From positions 9,224,001-9,288,000 of the forward strand of contig OW051494.1 in the NCBI GenBank assembly GCA_932521035.1: a stretch of 64,000 nt of DNA, given 5' to 3'. Below are positions 1 through 11,358 of this stretch, piece after piece. Source of the DNA: Oscheius dolichura. Taxonomy: Eukaryota; Nematoda; Chromadorea; Rhabditida; Rhabditidae. The translations under genes were made by a program, and so were the position numbers. Below the pieces are notes generated by a model. That model ran no database searches. It saw nothing but the letters and a program-made list of their open reading frames with translations, and had not been told where the DNA came from. How positions within the stretch are numbered: position 1 is the stretch's first letter; each line of letters begins with the position of its first letter.

Positions 1-84
1 AGTGGCATGACCCCAGGCGATCAAAGTCACGAGACAAGTTCACGACTGCCTACGCGCGGGTGGGCGCACTTCTGCTACTCAAAA

Positions 85-780
85 AGACAAAAATTCGTAA
101 ATAAAGAAACCTTTCCACATTGGATCATTTTCTTTGAGAGCGGAAACACTTCCAATTGATCCCAGGGGTTCCCTGAAAAATTAGAAGCTGAAAACGGCCA
201 GAATGCGCTCTTCCTGTCTGGATAACGGCCAAAATGCGCCCTTATCAGGCGCTCAGGCAGCCAATAAACCTCTCCCCGGTCCATTTTCTCACTCTTTTTG
301 CATCCAGCATTCAGTAAAATTCACTTTCAGCAGTCAAAATGAGCGATGATCCACTTATGGCAATGCAGGCGATCGCTATTGAGAAACAATTAGAAATTGA
401 TAGGTTGAAAAGCGAGAAAGAAGAATTGGAGGAAAAATTGAATGGAAATGAAGACGAATTGGAAAAAAAATTGAGAAAGCCTCGCAAGTTTGGGATCCCC
501 CTAATACTAGGTTGTTTGATAAGTTCGTCCCTTTTTACGTAACTTTTTATTTTGCATACGTTTTGAGGTAATTTTGGTATCAAAGTGATCCTTCCGAATT
601 CCCCAGAATCGTAAGCACTTTGGATATGAGTTTCCTGTGACCCTGGCAAGTTAGCTTTCATAGAGTTTCGACCATTTTTTTGACACGAGGTGATGTGGTG
701 ACTCACCATGCAGCTTTCATAAAAAGTTAGGTTGGTCCTTTTGCAGAGTTTGACGTCGGCTATCAGCCTAAAAAAAGGCT
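85..780 (+). repeat. Dispersed repeat carrying a coiled-coil exon, copy A
   Basis: About 700 bp that recurs nearly base for base at 34095-34745 and, in part, at 17040-17430 and 17770-18180 on the minus strand. Conserved blocks lie upstream of the small open frame at 339 and continue after it to about 670. The segment looks like a duplicated gene 5' region (leader, first exon, start of an intron), not a classical transposon: I see no terminal repeats at its ends. Bases 1-84 show nothing I recognise. Confidence 0.7.
339..542 (+). pseudogene. Orphan coiled-coil exon, copy A of the Kelch-linked family
   Basis: The frame starts MSDDPLMAMQAIAIEK and continues with about 35 residues rich in Glu, Lys and Leu in heptad-like spacing, a short coiled coil. 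The last part (PLILGCLISSSLF) is hydrophobic but may be intron read-through: in copies C and D the base context after the coil becomes GCAA|GTATTT, a plausible splice donor, while copies A and B read GTTTGG there. No Kelch exons follow copy A within the next 4 kb, so it looks like a stranded first exon. Three other copies lie at 17201-17404, 17832-18152 and 34339-34554. The protein family is not one I recognise. Confidence 0.5.
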
Positions 781-1070
781 TTTAGCCCCCAGGATGGCCG
801 AGTATCGCTCTTTTGAAAATGTCGAATTTTTATCTCAATGACTTATCTCTTTACTCCTTGAACAAAAGTTGTTAGTTAGACTGAGATCTATCAATTGACA
901 GTAATATTGAAGAGCTTGCAAGCAATTTATTTTTTACTGATCAATTCCCCTATATAAAATGTCGACATTTTCCAAAGGGCGATACTCGGCCATCCTGAGG
1001 GCTATCGAAACAATCTTTTTTTGCCAAAAAGAGCATGTCAAACCCTGCAAAAAGAGCAACCTAATCCTAT

Positions 1071-1574
1071 ATCCGTTTGTTAAAAAGAGGAATCTCAATA
1101 AAAAGGGTGATTTGGGAGAGCCTACAAAAAGGGAACAATAAGGAGGACACAACAGAAAGAGAACAATACTGGTTCAGTAAAAATATAACCAAATCACGGC
1201 TACCGGTTAGGATAGACAGCTCTCAGTCTTTTACTTTGATTTTTCCTTTTTATTTATAATCTACGAGGGGGGCTGCCGCCCCCCTCGACCCCCCGCATAT
1301 GTCCGCTTTGTCAGTATTTTGTGTCATGGAAATGCCCGTTCCCAGAGACAATGCCTTCATTTTTTTTCCCAGAGTCCTATTTTCCATGGCTGAACATAAT
1401 TCATTGCCGAAAATAGCAGAGAAAGGGCAATATCCAAAAAGATAGCCGTGATTTGGTTATATTTTTACTAAACCAGTATTGTTCTCTTTTTGTTGTGTCC
1501 TCCTTATTGTTCCCTTTTTGTAGGCTCTCCCAAATCACCCTTTTTATTGAGATTCCTCTTTTTAACAAACGGAT
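1071..1574. mobile_element. Foldback (inverted-repeat) element, copy 1
   Basis: Two arms of about 130 bp are near-perfect reverse complements; the outer ends read ATCCGTTTGTTAAAAAGAGG and its complement. The loop holds a GC-rich hairpin and about 150 bp without a convincing frame. Small frames on both strands here are the arms read twice. A second copy lies at 2094-2752. Non-autonomous foldback element or MITE; superfamily not determined. Confidence 0.75.
1263..1287. repeat. GC-rich perfect hairpin (also at 2291-2315 and 2431-2455)
   Basis: ACGAGGGGGG and CCCCCCTCG flank a short centre (CTGCCG) to form a strong stem, followed by a C tract. Three copies of this hairpin sit in the two foldback elements, twice in the second. 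It stands out in an AT-rich setting. Confidence 0.7.
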
Positions 1575-2093
1575 TGTTCGCTTTTTGTTGATATTCGGTA
1601 GAATATCATGGATCTTAAAGCTTGTGCCGCGAAAATAAGAGACACAACAAAAAAAATTGTAGGGTTCAAAGAAGCCACGAATGAGGTCGTTTTAGGAAGC
1701 ATTTACGGCTCTACAGTCCAACTGCTAGAAAAAATGCGCTCTTCAAAAAATAAGAAAGCCACGGCGAGGGAGCGCCGCAGCTGCTTGATGGGCGAAATTT
1801 GCTGGCCATTAAAAAAAAAAGTGAATACAACGTTCGATCCCTCGGGCTCAAAGAGCTGATCAAAATCATCTATCAAACTTTTATTTTCCGTGGAAATCAT
1901 CCATTTTCCAAAAATTGTCCATTGGCCAAATGGCGCAGTGGGTTTGTGCAAAACAAGATAGAACGGAGTATAAAAGATTGACGCCGAGCGGGATCGAACC
2001 CTCGACCTATTGAGCCGTAATTTCAATACGCACTGCGCCATGTGGGTATTCTTTTTTTTTGGAATTTCGCAATCACATGGAATTATTTTTTGG
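1575..2093. repeat. Unit 1 of a tandem duplication that includes the foldback element
   Basis: The DNA to the right of each foldback element is shared: 1575-1790 matches 2753-3066 apart from an insertion of about 120 bp (roughly 2810-2930) in the second copy. With the foldback elements included, the duplicated unit is about 1 kb. No coding region is supported here. Confidence 0.6.
1982..2052 (-). repeat. tRNA-derived (SINE-like) sequence
   Basis: On the minus strand an A-box-like TGGCGCAGTGCG is followed about 35 bases later by GGTCGAGGGTTCGATCCC, an almost ideal T-arm with B box. The acceptor stem does not close, and nearby sequence is repeat, so a decayed tRNA or SINE head is likelier than a working tRNA gene. 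Confidence 0.5.
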
Positions 2094-2752
2094 ATCCGTT
2101 TGTTAAAAAGAGGAATCTCAATAAAAAGGGTGATTTGGGAGAGCCTACAAAAAGGGAACAATAGGGAAAACCCCAAAGGACACAACAAAAAGAGAACAAT
2201 ACTCGTTCAGTTAAAATATAACCAAATCACGGCTATCGGTTAGGATAGACAGCTCTCAGTCTTTTGATTTTTCCTTTTTATTTATAATCTACGAGGGGGG
2301 CTGCCGCCCCCCTCGACCCCCCGCCCAGGCCCGTCATATCAGTATGCTCTTATTCATGGGAAGAAGCCTGTTTGAAATGCTTACATCTACATCGTATTCT
2401 ACTTTTCCCTACTTTCATTCTTTTCAACTTACGAGGGGGGCTGCCGCCCCCCTCGACCCCCCGCATATGTCCGCTTTGTCAGTATTTTGTGTCATGGAAA
2501 TACCCGTTCCCAGAGACAATGCCTTCATTTTTTTTCCAAGAGTCCTATTTTCCATGGCTGAACATAATTCATTGCCAAAAATAGCAGAGAAAGGGCAATA
2601 TCCAAAAAGATAGCCGTGATTTGGTTATATTTTAACTGAACGAGTATTGTTCTCTTTTTGTTGTGTCCTTTGGGGTTTTCCCTATTGTTCCCTTTTTGTA
2701 GGCTCTCCCAAATCACCCTTTTTATTGAGATTCCTCTTTTTAACAAACGGAT
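2094..2752. mobile_element. Foldback element, copy 2
   Basis: Same outer ends as the element at 1071-1574, with arms of about 130-150 bp and a longer loop holding two of the GC hairpins. Both arms carry a 12-base insert (AAACCCCAAAGG) that copy 1 lacks, so the arms changed in concert. Confidence 0.75.
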
Positions 2753-3991
2753 TGTTCCCTTTTTGTTGATATTCGGTAGAATATCATAGATCCTAAAGCT
2801 TGTGCCATGAAATAGTCCTGGTTTTCCCCATTCTCTAGGAGGAAAAATGGGTTGTGCCACAATAATTTCTAAAGCAGCAAACGTCATTGCACAAGTTTGT
2901 CTTCCTGTCGATTTCGTATAATTGACAAAAAATTGTATAAAGCTCGAAGAAGCCACCAATAAGGTAAATAAGGTCAATTTAGCAAGTTTTTACGGCTCTG
3001 CAGTCCAACTGCTAGAAAAAATGCGTTCTTCAACAGACACGGCGGCTGCGCGTCGCCTCTGTTTGATGTTGCGGCTCTTCCATTTTCTGCCAATTTTCAT
3101 GAAAATTTGTGCCAAAAGCTAAACACTCATGCCCTAATAAGATATAGTCCATTTCAAATGGAAAAAATTTAGTTAAAGGTAAAGTCGGGTCCAGATAGAG
3201 CATTTGCCCGTCTAGATGGTCCAACCTGACATTTTGGCATGCTTTTTTATGCGTATTTCACATATATCTTGATTATTTTTATCGCTGCTTTTGCTTATTT
3301 TGAGCTATGAACTACCGAAAAAATATAAAAATCGCCGAAATCTATGTCAGATACAATTATCGAAAATTTTGAAAGAAATTGAACTCGAAAAATTTGAAGG
3401 TCCGAACCGTGCGGGAGAAGTTTTTCCATTTGAAACAGACTATAGTGATGTCGAATGTTCAAAATTCATTAGCCGAAATGGGCTACGTGCAGAAACATGT
3501 AATAGAATAGTTGATGGTATAGCTAAAAAACTAACCCATCTACCTAATTTTTTTATTACATATTCAGAATCAGCGTAAAAAACTGTGTATATAACTGTTT
3601 TGCAAAGGTTTTTAGATGGACACACAACCTTGTTCAAAAAAGACCACAGCGAAAAGCACCCCATCGACGACGTGCCGCATCTGTTTGATGCGGTGGCTCT
3701 TCCATTTTTCAGCCAACTTTTATGAAAATTAGCATCAAGGGGTAAAAGACCATCCCGAATAAGATAGCCATGTCAGACTTTCAAAATTCTCTAGCCGAAA
3801 AGGGCTACCGAAACAACCATGAAAAAATATGTTTGATGCTATAGCAGAAAAACTAACCCACCAACCCAATTGTTTTATTACATATTCAGAATCAGCGTAA
3901 AAAACTGTATATATAGCTGTTTTGTGAAAGTTTTTGGACGCGTGCAAAAGGTTTTAAAAAAAAAGAGCCACAGCGGAAAGCGCCACAGCGA
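2753..3991. repeat. Tandemly duplicated DNA without a convincing gene
   Basis: 2753-3066 repeats 1575-1790. Within the rest, 3430-3620 is about 80 percent like 3770-3945 (shared stretches include TTACATATTCAGAATCAGCG), and 3030-3110 resembles 3665-3740. A 95-codon plus-strand frame (3291-3578) crosses one unit, but the second unit does not keep it open, so I do not call a gene. Confidence 0.5.
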
Positions 3992-4092
3992 GCGGACGGC
4001 GGACGGCGGACGGCGGACGGCGGACGGCGGACGGCGGACGGCGGACGGCGGACGGCGGACGGCGGACGGCGGACGGCGGACGGCGGACGGCG
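3992..4092. repeat. Heptanucleotide tandem repeat, unit GGCGGAC, about 14 copies
   Basis: Nearly perfect 7-bp units over about 100 bp. As 7 is not a multiple of 3, reading through gives a 7-residue cycle (R-T-A-D-G-G-R on the plus strand) and keeps long false frames open on both strands. It lies about 90 bp beyond the last recognisable codon of the truncated Helitron. Confidence 0.9.
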
Positions 4093-4181
4093 CCACTTTT
4101 CAAAACACGTTTGTAGTCGTAGCTCATCTATTTTATGAGCAAATTATGAGCAAAGACTGGGGAAAAAACTGCAAAACAAAC

Positions 4182-5476
4182 CTTTGCTGCGTCGAAAGCT
4201 GTAGAAAACTGCTGTCCCTCCACACTGAAGAGCTCTTCAAACGATGTTGCTCCCTTGGTGTGGTGGAGAAGAAGGCGGATACAGTATCTTTCCCTCTGTT
4301 TAGGAGTTGCCGTATGGACACGCCCGATGTTGTTGTTGTGCCGTTCCTTTTTCTTTCATTTGCCACTGTCACGGACAAAAGTGAAATGTTCTGGGAACTG
4401 GTGGTAGTAGACGGTTCGAGGATCGACTGGTCCTAATTCGTCAAGTCTTCCGAGGACTTCGAGATTTCTAGCCAGGAGGTTGAAGTCAAAATAAGCCAGG
4501 AGGGTCGTCTTACGGTTGCTCTCGACTCTCTCTTGCTCTCTTCCTGGCTCGAAGACAATCACGTGCTTGTCCTTCTCATGTACTGCCAGAGCAATGACGG
4601 CATTGGACTTTTCGTGGATGGGGAAGGCAAAGAGTCGATGAAATCCTTCTGGACTGCAGACATAACGGGCATCCAGATGCTCTTCCACCTCATCCACGAC
4701 TCCTCCATTTGCATCTCTCCTTTCTAGTTTCAACTTTAGGGCTGCCTGGTCAGAGCCCTTATAGACGTACTGAAATTGAAAATAAGTGACAATTGAAAAG
4801 AAAACCTCACCTTAAATAAGTACTTGACGGCATGCAGGAGAGTGCAAAGCTCCACGTTGATGTGGCCATCATATTTCAACAGGAGGAAGGCGTTGAATGG
4901 AACAACCCACTGGTTGTTGTAATAGCGAACTCTGTCGCTTCCGACTTCTCCAATACGGACTTGAGTGCGGTCGTTTCTTCTCTTGTAGGCGGGGAAGCCG
5001 TCTCTGTCCATGTCCGTCACCTCTTGGAAGGACTTTGGGAACTTTTTGGAGCAGGAGTCATTCCTCCAGCACGGGGAGCCGACACCACAGTCTCTGTGGA
5101 TCATATGAGCCGAGACTTTGTCGAAGAGAGCTCCAGCGTCTGGGATTTCCGCCGAGATGAGGCGATCCACATCGTCGGGGGTTCTTGGCTTGTCGTCTTC
5201 AGCCAAAGTGATCAGCCAGTGGACATGGGGCAGTCCTCTTTTCTGCCATTCCACCGTGAATATAAAGGCTGTGACTCTTCCAAAGATGTGTCTTTCCAAG
5301 AGGTCCTTCTTCAGTTCGGCAACCTTCATTCGGAAAACTCGAGCCACCAAATCGGGTCGATCTGCTGCTATTTGGCCCGGGAAGAGGTTTTCCTGGATCT
5401 CCTTCCACTTCGGATTACATGTGAATGTCAGAAAGAGATCCGGCTTGCCGAACTTGCTGGTGATAGCCATGGCATC
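4182..5476 (-). pseudogene. Helitron Rep/helicase fragment (rolling-circle transposon), broken
   Basis: The minus strand reads DAMAITSKFGKPDLFLTFTC followed by NPKW, the core of the Helitron-like N-terminal domain, then TVEWQKRGLPHVHWL, the two-His HUH motif used for DNA nicking. A small intron (about 4774-4813) joins VKYLFK to YVYKGSDQAAL, matching the family. TGA at 4356-4358 stands where Trp is expected in RDSGK(W)KKKER; the frame then continues to FDAAK at 4182 and is lost. TAA at 5477-5479 sits just before DAMAI where related elements have Gln. The helicase part and terminal hairpin are absent, so this is a truncated, inactive copy. No Helitron terminus was found on either side. Confidence 0.85.
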
Positions 5477-8400
5477 TTATTCCAGAATCTTCTTCTTGTC
5501 GGCCTCTCCCCTTTGCCAGCAATCATTGAAAGAGTCCATATGCTCCTTGATTTCTTCTCTCTTTCGGATGTATTCGTCCGGAATAATTGGGGTATCCTGA
5601 AAGAGAAATTGCATTTAATAGCTGTCCCACTTTACCAGTCTAAGAGCATGGAATTTTTGGGCTTGATACAACCGAAGATAATCAAGGAGGTCTCCAAGAG
5701 GAGGAAATCGATATTGAAAATTATGTTTTAATACGCTAAACAAATCATTCAGGTGCTGTATATTATTTTTACTCACCTGTGAAAATTTTCTGCCGTGTTA
5801 GTGGTACGATTTGCCTGTTGTTGAAACTTCTGCCACCGTCCCGAATTAATGCCTGACATCCACGTTGCTTGGAAATAAGCAAGAAATTTTTTACAATCAC
5901 CATATGCTTCATGAAAACGAGAAACAGGTACTCTAAGGACTCCAGAAGTTTCAATGAGAAGCTACAAATACGTGTAATATGTAATGCTTTTGATGGGGAT
6001 ATACCTTATCGTTTGGCAAGAACATCAAAGCTCGAAGCCTGTTGAGCCATTGAGCAACACATGGTTCCCTATCCACATACACATCTAATATGCCCGACTT
6101 TCGGTTAAATGCCATACAGAAATGAAAACTGCACCCTTGGCAATTTTTTCTTTTGAAAACCTAAGCGCATATATGCTTATAATTCGTCGGTTTTGCCTAC
6201 CTTGTCGATAGCATTTAGGGCGGCCTTCTCAAAATCCGTCACTATCGTCAGAGAGTCCACGTCGGCTCCACCTTTTTCCAACTCTTCTTCAACTATTTCA
6301 AATAACTTTTCATATGCTGACGCGTTCTTGGTATTTGTAAAGGCATGAAGAAGTGGAGCAGAAGTGCCATTCGCCGTGGTTCCATGAACAGTATAAAGTT
6401 GGCCATTATCCCCTAATTCTATAGGCCTTAAGGAATGGCAACCATCCGCTACAATGGCCTCCCAAGCTATAATAGTTTATAAATGAACATAAAATAAGTA
6501 GCTTACGGGATTTTGTCTCGGTTTTATCAACAAACATAGATGCCGAAAAGCAAATGAGGAGATTATCATCATGATACTGGACAAATGTATCCTTTACCCA
6601 AACCGGCTCGTCTCTAGTTCCAATATTTAGATCTATTAGGCTGCTCTTGAACTTTTCCTTTAAAGTGAGTAAAAAACGGGATCCCATGCCTACTTCAATC
6701 TTTCTCATTGTCGTAGTCCAAGCATTGTTGGCCATTCTGGCCTTCGACATGGTACTTTTATGTTTGTAGTAACCCGCCAACAAGTCGCCAACTTTCAAAC
6801 GATCATCAGGTGCTAAAATTGATTAATTATGGATAAAAAAAATAAATGAATCTTACAGTATTCGGGATGTGCTGCAATTTTTCCAAATAAACCAGTAAAG
6901 GCTACTGAAGGCATCTTCGGATGCTCTGCCGTCCTCAGTTCATGAGTGGCTTCATACAACATACTGTTACATCTTTCTTTGTGATAGGATCGCATTTGTT
7001 CACACACATGAGGGATACCGGTTGGATCTTGATCAAATTCACCTTCTTTCACCTAAACAGAGTAATAATGTAAGATAGTAAGAACAAGACTTACGTGGAT
7101 TGCGTGAACTTTCGGCCTTTTGTCCGTTTTTGTCTGTTTACAAGAAACGCAATGATACGTTGAAGAGCCGTCTTTATTTGTACCTTTATACATAAATCGA
7201 AGACATTTGTCCGTGTCGTCTCCGAGTTGGTATACAGCTGCTTCACTTATGCCTTTCTTCGATCTTACTTCAATTGCTTTGAAAGTCTTCTTCATAGTTG
7301 GGGAAATATCGTTTATCTGACTATCTTGAACATGTGGAGCACTATCCTGTACTGAAGTTGGAACTGGACTATAGACGGGCTCGGATGTTAACAATTCTTC
7401 TTCGGTGATATAGTCCCGCCAATTTTGAGAGGGCTAGGCTTCCCCTTCAGCTTCTTCGAGCGCTGGGTGAGGAATATGTGGACAAGGAGTATCCTGGTGG
7501 AAATGGTTGAGGACTAGAGGGGAGGAAGTTGGCAGAACAAGTGAAGAGGGAGATAAATCCTGGATAAAAGGAGACTCTACTACTGTGTTCCCTTCTCTGA
7601 ATAGAACAAAGAACAATAATAATAATACAGAAGCAGATTACCTTTCTTGTTGTGAAATGTGCTGCGTTGGGTCAAAAGAAAAGGGTGAAAATTCCCGGAA
7701 GAAAAGGGACCTTCCAACAACTGAGCTGACGTCTTCCACGCTAAACAGCAGAGTGAATCAAATATTAAAAAGGGGCTTGCCTTTGTTTTTGTTGAGAAAT
7801 TAGCTGAATTGCTTCCAAACTATTAGGACTCACTTCCGGATAAACAAACGGCTCACCCGCTGTCGCAGAAACACTTTCCACTCTGAACAGCAGTGAATAC
7901 AATAACAAAAAGCAGCTTACCTTTCTTTTTCCCGTTCTCCATCCGAGGGGACGGTAGGGATGAATCTACCACTCCTCCGGTGATCTGCCTTTTTAGAAGG
8001 AGTCGGGAGCGGGGTTTCTGAGGTCTCATCTTCTTCTGTTATTCTGTGGAAGATAATGAAATCCATTTTTTCAATATTACCTTGGGAGGGGGTCCCGATA
8101 CTTGGCAGCAACCCTTTCGGCGTGTGCCTTTTCTTTTAATTTGCCCAACGTTGAATTCCTATCCACAGACAAGTTTAAAAGCCATTCCTGATCACTTTTG
8201 TCGCTACTTTCATCTTCTGAGAGTTGTGGCGGCGAAGCTTCCCGTTTCGTTCCTCGAAAGGACTTTGCTATTGTCTAAATATTGTCGTAATTCATATATA
8301 TTTTGTTTTCTTACCTCTTTGAATGCCTCTACTACTGTTCTTTTTTTCTTTTTGTACTCGGTACTCTGCATTGCCCCAAAAGACTGAATCTTGCCTCTGT

Positions 8401-9446
8401 TACAAGGATGTTTCCACTGTAATTTATTATGAGAGAGTAAGAGGAAATTGGCCTCTACCTTGATCCTTTCTGCAAACCTGTCGTTCCGTTTCTGTAGTTG
8501 GGTATTTGTGACTTGAGTTGCTCCAAATTGAGTTGCTATTACGGCATCATTCACCAAGGCACGGTCTTCGTTCGGAACAACTTGATCGAGAGGATTCTAG
8601 ATTTTAAATGTGAAAATGAAACAGAAAAATACCGGGGGTGATGGGTCCTTCTGTACTGGTTCCGCTTCTCGTTCCATAGTCCTCCAATCGGCCGTCTTGT
8701 CCCATTCAACGGTCTTATCCCATTCGGCGACCTTCTGCCATTCAGCGGTCTTATCCCAGTCAACAGCTTTTTTCCCACGTAAACCAATTAATTAAGTGAA
8801 TGAGTAGGTGCACTACCTTCAGTTCCTGTGTTGAAAACACTTTGCCGTCTTCTCAGCTCCTCCCGTTTTTTAGCTTCGTCCTGGGCCAAGTTCTGCTTTC
8901 TTTTTTTCGGTTTCGTTCATGTCCTTCCGTCTGTTCTGCTCCTCCTCCGACCATGTTTGTCTTCGGTCTTCATACTGAGTTGTTGTCTTCCGTCTCTCAT
9001 CATTCTGAACAGCTCTTTTATGTTGCTTTCCTGTCTTTCCTACCCAGCTTCGTCTTTGAGCTTCAGGCTCTCTTCTTAATTCAAGCTCCTGCTTCCACAC
9101 TTCGGCCTTTCGCTGCTCTTGTTTCTGTTTTTCCTGGTCTTGTTGTCTCAGATCTTCTTCTCGCTGTCGCCGTCCACGTTCCTGATGTTTCTCCCAATCT
9201 TTCCGTCTCCATTGTTCCTACAATTTCCATAACGAATGCGGAACTGATTTTAAATGCTCATTCTAAAACTAAGACTAAAATTACAAACAGCCGTCGGAGG
9301 GGGCGTCCGATATGATACGATCGTAAGTTTCCACAATTACCCACTTTGGCGATTTTTAGAATGTAATATATCATTACCCCTACCTTTTGTCCAACATGAT
9401 ATGCTGTTTCGGAGTCTTCATGCTGATTCATGCTCTTTGGCTTCAT
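5477..9446 (-). pseudogene. MULE-type transposase gene with N-terminal zinc-finger and coiled regions, probably decayed
   Basis: At least 13 small exons with 37-45 bp introns. Order: start near 9446 (MKPKSMNQHEDSETAYHVGQ); a Glu/Arg/Gln-rich helix (9200-8830); a short tandem peptide repeat around EWDKT (8770-8670); low-complexity linkers; a FLYWCH-like Cys/His cluster (7200-7100, YHCVSC then HAIH); and a MULE transposase core. In the core, ADGCHSLRP carries the first Asp, IVTDFEKAALNAI the second Asp and the Glu region, and GCSFHF the C-x-x-H motif. The reading ends with LGDLLDYLRLYQ, then either a stop at 5615 or, through a 39-bp intron, a last exon ending at the TAA at 5477. Damage: in-frame TAG at 7434-7436 and one-base excesses in A runs near 8910 and 8770. 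One intron appears to use a GC donor. Confidence 0.7.
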
Positions 9447-9488
9447 TTACTGAGAAAACTTGGTACTTTTGACTATCCTAAGATTATG

Positions 9489-10333
9489 AACCTACTATTT
9501 TAAAGGGTCAATTGAGTCCTGGAATGTGTCGGTTATTAAATCATACAGTAAAAAGGCAAACGCAAACGAAGACGACCTGGAAGACTTATCTATTAAATTC
9601 GTAGAACTTTTTGGACATTTTGGGAGGTAACATTTGAATTTGAATCGCATTACTCTACCGGTTTTCTTCTTCAGGTCGTTACTCTGGACTAGAGTCGGCA
9701 TCCAAGCTCTCTATACTATTATTGGACTATTAGAGCTAGTCTATCTCAATCAACTGATTGCTTCCGATTTTTGGCCTTCTTGGATCATTACGGTACGTAG
9801 TTAAAATTCTGTTTTATTCTTCTTTTATAGTCCCTAGTTCACATCGTCAACGGAAAAGGATCATCGCCTCACTTCCCTTCAGCAGTTTGGTGCGAAACGA
9901 ACTACGCTACCCTGGCCTCTACAAAGAGGTTGGACCTTCAATGCGCATTACCGCTCAACATCTGGTATTTCTTCTCGTAAGTTACCCAAACCACATCTGA
10001 TGCTTCTCCAGCTTGTACTTGTACGCTTTGCTGGTTGTCAACGTACTGCATGTATTTAATTTGTTTGCTCACTTTTTCCACAAGGTCCAAATGAGAACCC
10101 TAACCAACATGGTGGATCAGAAGTCGAAGATGAAATCTGAGCATTTCAATAAATGCGTCCGACCTGGTGAGCTACGCCCAATTTTGTTATAAATATCCAT
10201 TTCAGACTGTGTCTACATCCTCATGCAGATTGAGCGCCTTACCACTAAGGACTACGCCGGGAGGGTCACTGGCGCCGGCTTTGAAAACTTGAGAAACAAC
10301 AATTACTACCAAATCGACACAGAAGAACTGTAA
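9489..10333 (+). pseudogene. Innexin (gap-junction protein), 3' half only
   Basis: Five plus-strand exons (to 9626, 9675-9792, 9831-9976, 10012-10166, 10206-10333) join in phase. They encode the cytoplasmic loop, a membrane segment (TIIGLLELVYLNQLIASDF), the second extracellular region with paired Cys, the CALPLN motif, the fourth membrane segment (LYLYALLVVNVLHVFNLF) and a short C-terminus. Innexins form gap junctions or hemichannels in invertebrates and normally start with about 120 residues holding the first two membrane segments and YxQWV; these are missing. The frame opens at 9489, about 40 bp from the transposase 5' end at 9446, so truncation by insertion or rearrangement is likely. A missing distant 5' exon cannot be excluded. 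No internal stop is present in what remains. Confidence 0.75.
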
Positions 10334-10342
10334 CTAACTTGT

Positions 10343-10348
10343 AATAAA
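10343..10348 (+). terminator. Polyadenylation signal of the innexin fragment
   Basis: AATAAA 10 bases after the stop codon, a usual nematode spacing. It suggests that the 3' end of the locus is original. Confidence 0.6.
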
Positions 10349-11000
10349 GAGAGCATCATAACAGAAAATAAATTTGTTGAATTCCGTGTACAAAAAAATA
10401 GAATAAAAGAAAAAAAAAGCGTATTCAGCCATTTTAACGGGAATGTAGCCTTATACACGCGCAATTAGCATATCCCCGCAGAAGCGGTAGACTTATGCAC
10501 GCTCATTAGCATACAGCGAAAGACGGGTAGACTTATGCACGGGTGCATAAGTCCACTATGCCACGCCGTCTGATTACGGTAACTATTGTGAAAATACGTT
10601 TTATGCATAATTTTCAATTTCTCTTGCTTTCTCGTGTTTTGTCATCATCGAATTACTATAAAACAAAAGAAAAAATAGCAAGAACCGTGATGAATACATG
10701 TTTTTCGGAAAATGCATCAAAACTGAAGATTTTGAGTGAAAAAATCATTTTTGACGAATTATTTGGTCGTTCATATGTCAAAATGCTCGTTATGATGTGC
10801 TTATTTTATTGCAATAAAAAGCAGATGATATTAATGTCAGCACTCAAAGAAAATGATTATTTTACATCGAAAATCTTGAATTTTCAAAAAAATTTCGTGC
10901 ATGATGTTTACACGTACTCTGAAATTTACCGTCGGATACGGTAAATTCAAAACCTGCGCTACTGTCCCTTTAACGGTCGCTCAGAAATAAGGTTACTCAC
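10349..11000. other. AT-rich stretch without a supported gene
   Basis: Two related short phrases (GTAGACTTATGCACG at 10487 and 10528) form a small direct repeat. A 133-codon plus-strand frame (10543-10944) has no recognisable motif, splice context or family, and AT-rich composition makes such frames likely by chance. Confidence 0.4.
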
Positions 11001-11094
11001 CTCCTTCGGGGCAGGTCACTTGGGAGAGTCTGGGGTCATAGACCCCGTTGACGAGGGAGCACACAGCCAACATGGTTACGACAGGACGCAGCAT
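11001..11094 (-). CDS. Possible first exon of a secreted protein
   Basis: The minus strand encodes MLRPVVTMLAVCSLVNGVYD, which has the shape of a signal peptide, then PRLSQVTCPEG and a consensus donor GTGAGT at 11000. I could not find a following exon before the innexin, so this is either a remnant or a first exon whose partner has been displaced by the AT-rich stretch at 10.4-11.0 kb. Confidence 0.35.
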
Positions 11095-11358
11095 TGTTGT
11101 GGGGAAGATGACGGCCGAGGGCTGCTTTTATGCTGAAGCGTTTCTTGTAATGATGTTTTTGTACGTTTTAGAGATCAGGAAATTGTTTGGTAGACAAGAG
11201 AGACGCAGCGCAGACAATGGGGAGATACTGGCAGGGGGAGTGAGAGCTGTCTTTTGCTTTGATGGAGTCCAAGGAGGGAGTCTCTGGAGTCCAATGGGGG
11301 AGTCAAGCTTTGCAGCAGAGCTACTGTAAAAAACATTGGTAAAAAAACGGAGGAAGTA
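11095..11358. other. No feature recognised
   Basis: Open frames on both strands overlap here, but none shows a motif or exon structure. It may be upstream sequence of the putative secreted-protein exon. Confidence 0.3.

Noticed and set aside
3870-4436. A 188-codon plus-strand frame with an RTADGGR repeat
   Set aside because: It is the heptanucleotide repeat read through into the antisense of the Helitron fragment.
4832-5731. A 299-codon plus-strand frame
   Set aside because: It is the antisense of the Helitron HUH domain, whose motifs are clear on the minus strand.
10543-10944. A 133-codon plus-strand frame after the innexin
   Set aside because: AT-rich sequence, no motif, no splice signals and no poly(A) context.
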